Positions 1 to 5,479 of a DNA stretch of 5,479 nt are shown here, piece after piece. The notes under the pieces were generated by a model. That model did no database searches. It had not been told where the DNA came from and was given only the letters and a program-made list of their open reading frames with translations. Where the stretch lies: positions 1-5,479 of the forward strand of contig DBVY01000016.1 of NCBI GenBank assembly GCA_002308575.1, in the 5' to 3' direction. This DNA is from Christensenella sp. UBA1252. GTDB lineage: Bacteria; Bacillota; Clostridia; Christensenellales; CAG-1252. The position numbers and the translations under genes are program-made. The stretch's first letter is position 1. Every line of letters starts with the position of its first letter.

Positions 1-408
1 ATGAAGTGCCGCGGCGTGTACGAAACCCCGGGCGGCGCGATCCTTTACAAGGCGCACGAGGCGTTGGAGAGCTTGACGTTGGATAAGCTTACGATGCACG
101 AGAAGCAAAAGCTTTCGATCACGTTCGGCGAGCTCGTCTATAATGGGCAATGGTTCAGCCCCCTCCGCGAAGCGCTTTCCGCTTTCGTAACGAAGACGCA
201 GGAAACGGTGACCGGAAAGGTGCGTTTGAAGCTCTATAAAGGTAATATCATCAAAGCGGGCGTTTGGAGCGATTACTCCCTTTACAGCGAAGAGATCGCA
301 ACGTTCGGCGCGAGCGATTACGATCAAACCGATTCCAAAGGTTTCATCACGCTGTACGGTCTTCCGACCAAGGTGCAGGCGCTCGTAAAAAGCAAGGTGA
401 AGAAATAA
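1..408 (+). CDS. argG: Argininosuccinate synthase, C-terminal part (5' end outside window)
   Basis: ArgG joins citrulline and aspartate, using ATP, to make argininosuccinate, the second-last step of arginine synthesis in the cytoplasm. The 135 visible residues match the C-terminal part of the family: a [10 protein letters not shown] segment (residues 3-12), [22 protein letters not shown] (about 43-59), [12 protein letters not shown], and an ending of the type [14 protein letters not shown]. By comparison with the Thermus enzyme, Tyr7 here corresponds to the citrulline-binding Tyr270, so about 260 residues, including the ATP-binding SGGLDTS-type loop, lie before the window. The ATG at base 1 is therefore an internal methionine, not the start. 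Most relatives have KSRG where this has KCRG. The TAA stop overlaps the argH start by one base (TAATG). Identity is secure; full length cannot be seen. Confidence 0.97.
   Translation: MKCRGVYETPGGAILYKAHEALESLTLDKLTMHEKQKLSITFGELVYNGQWFSPLREALSAFVTKTQETVTGKVRLKLYKGNIIKAGVWSDYSLYSEEIATFGASDYDQTDSKGFITLYGLPTKVQALVKSKVKK
394..400 (+). promoter_or_regulatory. Ribosome binding site of argH (AAGGTGA)
   Basis: AAGGTGA lies seven bases before the ATG at 408 and inside the last codons of argG. It fixes the argH start at 408 rather than at the in-frame ATG at 264, which would add 48 residues unlike any ArgH and has no comparable site. Translation of argH is likely coupled to termination of argG. Confidence 0.75.
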
Positions 409-1787
409 TGGCTAAATTATGGGAAGGACTGGCGAGCGGCGAGATCAATCGGGCGGCGGAAAGCTTTAACGCGTCGATCTCGTTCGACAAGCGGTTGATC
501 TTCGAAGATATCGAGGGTTCGATCGCGCACGTTCAAATGCTCGGCAAACAGGGAATTATCGAAGAAGCGGAAGCGAAAGAGATCGCGTCCGCTCTTCTCT
601 CCATTAAAGAGGACCTCGTTTCGGGCGCTTTGGCGGTGGACGAAACGGCGGAAGACGTGCATACCTTCGTTGAGCAAACGCTGACCGAGAGGCTCGGCGC
701 GCTCGGCAAAAAGTTGCACACGGCGCGCAGCCGCAACGATCAGGTCGCATTGGATATGAAGCTTTTCGCCCGCAAGACGGCGGAAGAAACGATCGGTCTT
801 TTGCTTTCTCTCGTCAGCGCGCTTACGGACAAGGCGGAGGAATACAAAGGCGCGGTTATGAGCGGATACACCCATCTCCAACGCGCGCAGCCCATCACGT
901 TCGGGCATCATCTCTGCTGCTATGCGTTTCAGTTTTTGCGCGACGTCGGCCGCTTGAAGGACGCGAAGAAGAGGCTGAACCTCTCGCCGATCGGTTGCGC
1001 CGCGCTCGCGGGCACGACCTATCCGACCGATCGCCGTTTCGAGGCTTCGCTCCTCGGGTTCGACGGCATTACGGAAAACAGTTTGGACGGCGTTTCGGAC
1101 AGGGATTACCTCGTGGAACTCCTCGCGGCGTTCTCTTTGATCTCCGTGCACCTCTCCCGCCTTTCGGAAGAACTCGTGCTTTGGAGCAGCTGGGAATTCA
1201 AGTATATCGAACTTTCGCAGGACTTTACGACGGGTTCGTCGATTATGCCGCAAAAGAAAAACCCCGATCTCGCGGAATTGACCCGCGGCAAAACGGGCAG
1301 GGTGGTCGGTTCGCTCGTCGCAATGCTGACGATGCTGAAATCCCTTCCGCTCGCCTACAACAAGGATATGCAGGAAGATAAGGAGATCTTTTTCGACGCG
1401 GCGGACACCGTGAAAGCGTGTTTGACGATTATGACGCCGATGATCGCTTCGATGAAGGCGCGCACGGACAAGATGCTCCAAGCCGCGAAGGAAGGCTTTA
1501 TCAACGCGACCGATCTCGCGGACTATCTGACGAAAAAAGGCGTTCCCTTCCGCGAGGCGTATAAGATCACCGGCGCGATCGTAAAAACCGCGGCGGCTGA
1601 AAACAAGACGCTCGAAGACCTTTCGCTCGAAGAATACAAGGCGTTTAACGCGCTGTTTGAAAAGGATCTTTACGAGGCGATCGCCCTCGAAACCTGCGTG
1701 AACAAGCGGACGAGCGAAGGCGGCACGGCGGTTTCGGAAGTGGAAAAGCAAATCGCGATTTTGCGCGAGAGGGTAAAAAATGTTTAA
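408..1787 (+). CDS. argH: Argininosuccinate lyase
   Basis: ArgH splits argininosuccinate into arginine and fumarate, the last step of the pathway, as a cytoplasmic homotetramer of the fumarase/aspartase superfamily. The 459-residue product has the normal family length. It opens with the typical [18 protein letters not shown] N-terminus. It carries the three conserved superfamily segments in order: HTARSRNDQV (residues 104-113), SGYTHLQRAQP (152-162), with His156 as the expected catalytic histidine, and the signature TGSSIMPQKKNP (275-286), whose serines 277/278 include the catalytic base on the mobile loop. EDVHTFVE (82-89) is also family-typical. All key residues appear intact. The start at 408 shares bases with the argG stop, and the 3' end overlaps argC by 8 bases, so the gene sits inside one transcript. 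No alternative assignment is plausible. Confidence 0.98.
   Translation: MAKLWEGLASGEINRAAESFNASISFDKRLIFEDIEGSIAHVQMLGKQGIIEEAEAKEIASALLSIKEDLVSGALAVDETAEDVHTFVEQTLTERLGALGKKLHTARSRNDQVALDMKLFARKTAEETIGLLLSLVSALTDKAEEYKGAVMSGYTHLQRAQPITFGHHLCCYAFQFLRDVGRLKDAKKRLNLSPIGCAALAGTTYPTDRRFEASLLGFDGITENSLDGVSDRDYLVELLAAFSLISVHLSRLSEELVLWSSWEFKYIELSQDFTTGSSIMPQKKNPDLAELTRGKTGRVVGSLVAMLTMLKSLPLAYNKDMQEDKEIFFDAADTVKACLTIMTPMIASMKARTDKMLQAAKEGFINATDLADYLTKKGVPFREAYKITGAIVKTAAAENKTLEDLSLEEYKAFNALFEKDLYEAIALETCVNKRTSEGGTAVSEVEKQIAILRERVKNV
1767..1773 (+). promoter_or_regulatory. Ribosome binding site of argC (GAGAGGG)
   Basis: GAGAGGG precedes the ATG at 1780 by six bases and lies within the argH coding sequence. 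Together with the 8-base overlap, it means ribosomes finishing argH pass over the argC start, consistent with translational coupling. Confidence 0.65.
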
Positions 1788-2700
1788 GATCTTTGTGGAC
1801 GGAAAAAACGGCACGACGGGACTGGAAATCGTGAGTCGCTTGGAAAAGAGAGAGGACGTTCGGCTGATCTCTTTGAAAGAAGAGGAGAGGAAAGTGCTTG
1901 GCGCGCGCCTCGACGCGATCGCGTCTTCCGATCTGACGATCCTTTGTCTGCCCGATCCCGCCGCGAAAGAAATCGTGCAAGCGGTGAAAGAAGCGGGGAT
2001 CGGCTCGAAGATGATCGACGCGTCCACCGCGCACCGCGTGGATCCGACCTTTACCTACGGGTTCCCCGAGATCAAAGGGCAAAGGGAAAAGATCGAAAGC
2101 GCGCGTTTCGTCGCGAACCCGGGTTGCCACGCGAGCGGATTTATCGCGCTCGTCGCGCCCCTCGTCGAAGCGGGCGTGATTCAAAAGGACGCCCTTCTTT
2201 CCGCCTATTCCTTAACGGGCTATACGGGCGGCGGCAAAAAGATGATCGCGGAGTATGAAGAGGACGACGAAGGCGCGCTCGTTGCGCCCCGTCCCTACGG
2301 ACTTACGCAAAACCATAAGCACCTGCCCGAGATGAAGGCGGTCTGCGGGCTTGAAAAATCGCCCGCGTTTATCCCCGTCGTTTCATCCTATCCGAGAGGA
2401 ATGCTCGTTTCCGTTCCCCTTTTCGCGGAAGAAATCAAAGCGGATCTCGGGGCGATCAAAGAGATCTATCGCGCCTATTATCAAAAGGGCGTCGTTAGAT
2501 ATAAGGACACGGACGAAGCGTTTTTATCGGCGGCGAAAAAAGCCGGGCGCGACGATATGGAGATTTCCGCGTTCGGAAACGAGGAAAGGATCTTACTGAC
2601 CGCAACGTTCGATAACCTCGGCAAGGGCGCGAGCGGCGCGGCGGTGCAAAATATGAATTTGATGCTCGGAGTGGAAGAAACGACCGGGCTTACGATCTAA
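1780..2700 (+). CDS. argC: N-acetyl-gamma-glutamyl-phosphate reductase, short (uncommon) form
   Basis: ArgC reduces N-acetylglutamyl-5-phosphate to N-acetylglutamate semialdehyde with NADPH. The 306-residue protein begins with a dinucleotide-binding segment, IFVDGKNGTTG (residues 4-14), followed by LTILCLPDPAA (52-62) and IDASTAHR (79-86). The catalytic cysteine is Cys116 in NPGCHASG, followed by SLTGYTGGGKKMIAEYE (144-160). A histidine motif, NHKHLPEM (178-185), holds the expected acid/base histidine, probably His181. The C-terminus has GKGASGAAVQNMNLMLG (281-297). Length and motifs fit the 'uncommon form' (TIGR01851-type, about 310 residues) better than the common form of about 340 residues. 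NPGCHASG replaces the frequent NPGCYPTG; I recall this variant from Clostridia but could not check. The gene overlaps argH by 8 bases and is followed by argJ after 12 bases. Identity is secure; the subtype is probable. Confidence 0.96.
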   Translation: MFKIFVDGKNGTTGLEIVSRLEKREDVRLISLKEEERKVLGARLDAIASSDLTILCLPDPAAKEIVQAVKEAGIGSKMIDASTAHRVDPTFTYGFPEIKGQREKIESARFVANPGCHASGFIALVAPLVEAGVIQKDALLSAYSLTGYTGGGKKMIAEYEEDDEGALVAPRPYGLTQNHKHLPEMKAVCGLEKSPAFIPVVSSYPRGMLVSVPLFAEEIKADLGAIKEIYRAYYQKGVVRYKDTDEAFLSAAKKAGRDDMEISAFGNEERILLTATFDNLGKGASGAAVQNMNLMLGVEETTGLTI

Positions 2701-2701
2701 A

Positions 2702-2707
2702 CGGAGG
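2702..2707 (+). promoter_or_regulatory. Ribosome binding site of argJ (CGGAGG)
   Basis: A strong GGAGG core lies in the 12-base gap between the argC stop and the argJ ATG, five bases before the start. It fixes the argJ start at 2713. Confidence 0.85.
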
Positions 2708-2712
2708 CTATT

Positions 2713-3927
2713 ATGAAATTTATCGAAGGCGGCGTTACGGCGGCAAAAGGGTTTACGGCAAGCGGCGTACACGCGGGGATCAGAAAGAGCAGGACGAAGC
2801 GCGATCTCGGATTGATCTATTCCGAGAAGAAAGCCGCGGCGGCGGCGCTTTACACGACGAATCTCGTCAAAGGCGCGCCCCTGACCGTTACGAAAGAGCA
2901 TATCGCGGACGGCTTTGCGCAGGCGATCATCGTAAACAGCGGCAACGCGAACACCTGCAACGCGAACGGGATCGAGATCGCGGAGCAAACCGCGCTGTTG
3001 GTCGCGAAAGAGCTTAAAATCGCGAAAGAGGACGTCGTCGTTGCGTCGACGGGCGTCATCGGGCAGCAAATGACGATCGAACCCTTTGAAGAGGGGATCC
3101 CGTCCTTGGTCGAAACTCTCTCGAAGGACGGCTCGGCGCTCGCCGCGGAGGCGATGATGACGACGGATACCGTCAAAAAGGAAGTCGCGGTTTCCTTTAC
3201 GGTCGGCGGCAAAGAAGTCAAGCTCGGCGGTATCGCAAAGGGAAGCGGTATGATCCATCCCAATATGGCAACGATGCTCGTTTTCCTGACGACGGATTGC
3301 GCAGTCGCGCCGAAGATGCTTCAAAAGGCGCTCTCGACGGACGTGCAAAGCAGTTTCAATATGGTCAGCGTGGACGGTGACACCTCTACGAACGATATGG
3401 TCGTGATCCTCGCGAACGGGCTTGCGGGCAACGCGCCGATCGAAGAGGAAAACGAAGATTTCGCCGCGTTTATGAAAGCGCTGAACACCGTTACGGTGAC
3501 CTTATGCAAGGCGCTTGCGGCGGACGGCGAAGGCGCGACGAAGTTCCTCGAATGTAAGGTCAGCGGCGCGAAGACCCTTGCGGACGCGAAGAAAGCCGCG
3601 AAAGCCGTGATTTGCAGCAGCCTCGTCAAAGCCGCGATGTTCGGCTCGGACGCGAACTGGGGCAGGGTGCTCTGCGCGGTCGGCTATTCGGGCGCGGACG
3701 TGGACGTTTCCAAGATCGGCGTTACGTTCGTCAGCAAGAAAGGCGCGATCGAGGTTTGCAAGAACGGCGCGGGCGTGGATTTCTCGGAAGAAAAAGCCAA
3801 AGAGATCCTGCTCGAAAGCGAGATAACGATCGACGTAACGTTCGGCGACGGCAGCGCCTCGGCAACGGCGTGGGGCTCGGATCTGACCTACGATTACGTC
3901 AAAATCAACGGGGATTATCGGACCTGA
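2713..3927 (+). CDS. argJ: Glutamate N-acetyltransferase / ornithine acetyltransferase
   Basis: ArgJ moves the acetyl group from N-acetylornithine to glutamate, giving ornithine and regenerating N-acetylglutamate; many members can also acetylate glutamate from acetyl-CoA. The 404-residue product has family length. It is made as a precursor that cuts itself into alpha and beta chains. The site is visible in GSGMIHPNMATML (residues 177-189), with cleavage expected between Ala186 and Thr187, Thr187 becoming the N-terminal nucleophile. The oxyanion-hole pair is expected at Thr113-Gly114 in ASTGVIG. Other hallmarks are VNSGNANTCN (74-83), VDGDTSTND (220-228), GSDANWGR (311-318) and a C-terminus ending INGDYRT. 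Ser388 in WGSDLTYDYV stands where relatives I know have Cys. Whether it is bifunctional cannot be told from sequence. It ends in tandem in-frame stops, TGA TAG. Confidence 0.98.
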   Translation: MKFIEGGVTAAKGFTASGVHAGIRKSRTKRDLGLIYSEKKAAAAALYTTNLVKGAPLTVTKEHIADGFAQAIIVNSGNANTCNANGIEIAEQTALLVAKELKIAKEDVVVASTGVIGQQMTIEPFEEGIPSLVETLSKDGSALAAEAMMTTDTVKKEVAVSFTVGGKEVKLGGIAKGSGMIHPNMATMLVFLTTDCAVAPKMLQKALSTDVQSSFNMVSVDGDTSTNDMVVILANGLAGNAPIEEENEDFAAFMKALNTVTVTLCKALAADGEGATKFLECKVSGAKTLADAKKAAKAVICSSLVKAAMFGSDANWGRVLCAVGYSGADVDVSKIGVTFVSKKGAIEVCKNGAGVDFSEEKAKEILLESEITIDVTFGDGSASATAWGSDLTYDYVKINGDYRT

Positions 3928-3934
3928 TAGGAGA
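3925..3934 (+). promoter_or_regulatory. argJ tandem stops overlapping the argB ribosome binding site
   Basis: The argJ TGA (3925-3927) is followed directly by an in-frame TAG (3928-3930), and this TAG is also the first part of TAGGAGA, the Shine-Dalgarno sequence for argB, six bases before the ATG at 3940. The site supports the argB start and suggests reinitiation by ribosomes leaving argJ. A functional backup-stop role is only an inference. Confidence 0.7.
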
Positions 3935-3939
3935 TAGTT

Positions 3940-4797
3940 ATGCAAAATTTATCGAATTACGAAAGGGCGGAAGTCTTAACGCAAGCGCTTCCCTATATCA
4001 AGAAGTACACGGGTAAGATCGTCGTCGTCAAGTACGGCGGCAACGCAATGATCAACGAGAACCTCAAAGAGCAAGTAATGCAGGACGTCGTTCTTCTTTC
4101 GTTGATCGGCGTCAAAGTCGTGCTCGTGCACGGCGGCGGACCGGAGATCTCCTCTTTGATGGATAAGCTCGGCAAGAAGCCCGTTTTCGTGGACGGACTC
4201 CGCGTTACGGATAAAGAAACGGTGGACGTCGTGCAAATGGTGCTCGCGGGAAAGATCAACAAATCCCTCGTTTCTCACCTCGAATCCAAGGGCGGCAAAG
4301 CGATGGGAATCTCGGGAATCGACGGCAAACTCATCGTCGCAAAGCAAAAGGACGAGCGCCTCGGTTACGTCGGAGAGGTCGTCAAGATCAACATCAAACC
4401 CGTTCACGACCTGTTGGAAAAGGGATATATCCCCGTCGTTTCCACCGTCGCGATCGGAGAGGACGGCGAAACCTATAATATCAACGGCGACACCGCCGCG
4501 GCGTATCTCGCGGGCGCTTTGAACGCGAAACGTTTGATCATGATGACGGATATCGCGGGCGTGCTTCGCGATCAAAAGGATCCGTCTTCTTTGATCCCGG
4601 AGATCAATTTGGCGGAAGCGGAAAAATTAAAAGAGAACGGCGTGATCTCGGGCGGTATGATTCCGAAGGTCGAGTGTTGCACCCTCGCGATCAAGAGCGG
4701 CGTGCAAAAGGCGATCATAATGGACGGCCGCGTTCCGCATTCGATCCTGATGGAGCTTTTGACGGACGAAGGCAGCGGTACGATGTTTGTGGAGTAA
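3940..4797 (+). CDS. argB: Acetylglutamate kinase, predicted arginine-sensitive type
   Basis: ArgB phosphorylates the gamma-carboxylate of N-acetylglutamate with ATP and is usually the committed, controlled step in acetyl-recycling pathways. The 285-residue protein is a complete amino acid kinase domain. Seen are VVVKYGGNAM (residues 28-37, Lys31 the phosphate-binding lysine), VHGGGP (63-68), GLRVTD (86-91, Arg88 in the substrate site), YNINGDTAAA (179-188, Asp184 matching the catalytic Asp162 of E. coli), MTDIAGVL (202-209) and GGMIPKVE (238-245, Lys243 matching E. coli Lys217). It is longer than the arginine-insensitive E. coli enzyme (about 258 residues). Residues 1-25, including LTQALPYIKKYTGK, match the N-terminal helix that links dimers into the arginine-inhibited hexamer in Thermotoga maritima and Pseudomonas. 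Feedback inhibition by arginine is therefore predicted, not shown. The stop lies two bases before the argD start. Confidence 0.98.
   Translation: MQNLSNYERAEVLTQALPYIKKYTGKIVVVKYGGNAMINENLKEQVMQDVVLLSLIGVKVVLVHGGGPEISSLMDKLGKKPVFVDGLRVTDKETVDVVQMVLAGKINKSLVSHLESKGGKAMGISGIDGKLIVAKQKDERLGYVGEVVKINIKPVHDLLEKGYIPVVSTVAIGEDGETYNINGDTAAAYLAGALNAKRLIMMTDIAGVLRDQKDPSSLIPEINLAEAEKLKENGVISGGMIPKVECCTLAIKSGVQKAIIMDGRVPHSILMELLTDEGSGTMFVE
4791..4794 (+). promoter_or_regulatory. Ribosome binding site of argD (GGAG)
   Basis: GGAG within the last codons of argB lies five bases before the ATG at 4800, with the argB TAA falling between them. It supports the 4800 start and coupled translation of argB and argD. 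Confidence 0.65.
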
Positions 4798-4799
4798 TT

Positions 4800-5479
4800 A
4801 TGAATACGTTCGAAAAGGATAAAGAATATATCGCGGGCACGTACGCCCGTTTCCCCGTGGAGATCGTTTCGGGCAAAGGCTCGATCGCGGTCGGTTCGGA
4901 CGGAAAGACCTATCTCGATATGGGCGCGGGCATCGCGGTCAACGCGTTCGGTTATTCGGACGGCGCATGGGCGGATGCCGTAAAAGCGCAGATCGACCGC
5001 TTTCAACATACCTCGAATTTATACTATGCGTCCCCTTGCGCCTCCCTTGCCGAGGCTCTTTGCCGCAAGACGGGCTATAAAAAAGTTTTTTTCGGGAATT
5101 CGGGCGCGGAAGCGAACGAGTGCGCAATCAAGATCGCCCGCAAATGGGGCGAAGAAAAGGGAAAGAGCGAGATCGTAACTCTCGTAAATTCCTTCCACGG
5201 CCGCACGATCACGACCCTTTCCGCAACGGGGCAGGACGTTTTCCACAAGCATTTCGGTCCCTTTACCGAGGGCTTTACGTACACGCCGGCGAACGACGAA
5301 GAAGCGCTTCGCGCCGCCGTTACCGATAAGACTGCGGCGATCATGCTCGAATTTATTCAGGGAGAAGGCGGCGTCAACGTTTTGAAGAAATCCTTCGTGG
5401 ACGAAGTGTTCCGCCTTGCGAAAGAAAAAGACTTTCTCGTGATCGCGGACGAAGTGCAAACGGGCAACGGCAGGACGGG
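4800..5479 (+). CDS. argD: Acetylornithine aminotransferase, N-terminal part (3' end outside window)
   Basis: ArgD uses pyridoxal phosphate (PLP) and glutamate to convert N-acetylglutamate semialdehyde to N-acetylornithine. The reading frame opens at the ATG at 4800 and stays open to the window edge: 226 full codons of a family usually near 400. Visible class III aminotransferase features are YLDMGAGIAVNAFGY (residues 38-52), FFGNSGAEANECAIKIARKW (97-116, the PLP phosphate-binding loop), SFHGRTITTLSATG (131-144), IQGEGGVNVL (186-195) and IADEVQTGNGRTG (215 to the edge). Asp217 is the expected partner of the PLP ring nitrogen. The Schiff-base lysine lies beyond the window. Phe185 precedes IQGEGG where Pro or Leu is more common. 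Related aminotransferases (ornithine, GABA, succinylornithine) share these motifs; placement directly after argCJB makes ArgD by far the best call. Confidence 0.95.
   Translation, partial: MNTFEKDKEYIAGTYARFPVEIVSGKGSIAVGSDGKTYLDMGAGIAVNAFGYSDGAWADAVKAQIDRFQHTSNLYYASPCASLAEALCRKTGYKKVFFGNSGAEANECAIKIARKWGEEKGKSEIVTLVNSFHGRTITTLSATGQDVFHKHFGPFTEGFTYTPANDEEALRAAVTDKTAAIMLEFIQGEGGVNVLKKSFVDEVFRLAKEKDFLVIADEVQTGNGRT

Larger units (their letters stand above)
1..5479 (+). other. Arginine biosynthesis operon argGHCJBD (both ends cut by the window)
   Basis: The six genes are co-directional with junctions of -1, -8, +12, +12 and +2 bases, leaving no room for an internal promoter in intergenic DNA or for a terminator. 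The same order, argGHCJBD, is one I recall from Thermotoga. Any ArgR operator or leader would lie upstream of argG, outside the window. Genes for ornithine carbamoyltransferase (argF), carbamoyl phosphate synthetase (carAB), argR, argA and argE are not present here. Co-transcription is inferred from spacing. Confidence 0.88.

Noticed and set aside
1..3. ATG at the first base as a possible gene start.
   Set aside because: The protein begins in the middle of argininosuccinate synthase, just before the citrulline-binding tyrosine segment, so this is an internal methionine of a gene cut by the window.
264..407. An upstream ATG in frame with argH that would extend the protein by 48 residues.
   Set aside because: The added residues are the argG C-terminus read in another frame and do not resemble ArgH. 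The ATG at 408 has a well-placed ribosome site and gives the standard family N-terminus.
1677..1922. Two GCGATCGC octamers, the motif known as HIP1 in cyanobacteria.
   Set aside because: Both arise from in-frame GCG-ATC-GC codon runs (Ala-Ile-Ala), and the gene order and protein types do not suggest a cyanobacterium.
417..2027. A 536-codon open frame on the minus strand across argH and the start of argC.
   Set aside because: Its codons line up exactly with argH codons, so it stays open simply because argH avoids TTA, CTA and TCA. Its product is rich in Arg, Phe and Val repeats of antisense type, with no recognisable domain, and it crosses a gene boundary. The other long minus-strand frames (such as 1645-2184, 2593-3348, 3502-3945 and 3976-4575) have the same explanation.
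4834..4849. Small inverted repeat CGGGC / GCCCG with a six-base loop early in argD, followed by TTT.
   Set aside because: The stem is only five pairs, the T run is three bases, and it lies inside conserved coding sequence. It is not a convincing terminator or attenuator.
1..5479. Search for an undescribed system, mobile element, RNA gene, riboswitch or CRISPR.
   Set aside because: Almost every base is in a recognised arginine gene; the non-coding gaps total only 26 bases. No repeats, transposase remnants, tRNA-like folds or unexplained reading frames were found.

Overview
This window is one densely packed, plus-strand arginine biosynthesis cluster: argG (3' end only), argH, argC, argJ, argB and argD (5' part only). 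All six genes read rightward. Every junction is an overlap or a gap of at most 12 bases, so this is very probably part of a single transcript. No promoter, terminator, RNA gene, mobile element, repeat array or CRISPR lies inside. The transcript's start lies upstream of the window and its end downstream.

Layout: 1-408 is the C-terminal third of argininosuccinate synthase. 408-1787 is argininosuccinate lyase, starting in a TAATG overlap. 1780-2700 is N-acetyl-gamma-glutamyl-phosphate reductase of the shorter, less common type, overlapping argH by 8 bases. 2713-3927 is the glutamate N-acetyltransferase ArgJ. 3940-4797 is acetylglutamate kinase with the N-terminal helix associated with arginine feedback control. 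4800-5479 is the start of acetylornithine aminotransferase, cut by the window edge before its PLP lysine. Each junction start has a recognisable Shine-Dalgarno sequence.

How they work together: ArgJ makes N-acetylglutamate by moving the acetyl group from N-acetylornithine to glutamate. ArgB phosphorylates it, ArgC reduces it to the semialdehyde, and ArgD transaminates this to N-acetylornithine, which ArgJ deacetylates to ornithine. After carbamoylation to citrulline (argF and carAB are not in the window), ArgG and ArgH yield arginine plus fumarate. The window therefore encodes every ornithine step of the acetyl-recycling route plus the last two steps to arginine.

Organism: bacterial, with moderately high GC and strong preference for GCG, ATC, GGC and NCG-type codons. 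Strong GGAGG-like ribosome sites, the ArgC type with an NPGCHASG active site, and an ArgB resembling that of Thermotoga and Firmicutes suggest an uncultured Clostridia-like member of the Bacillota. This is an inference from remembered family sequences and is only moderately secure. I found no sign of a novel system. The points worth a second look are the ArgC type, a Cys-to-Ser change near the ArgJ C-terminus, the shared start/stop/ribosome-site architecture, and strong enrichment of CGATCG driven by codon choice.
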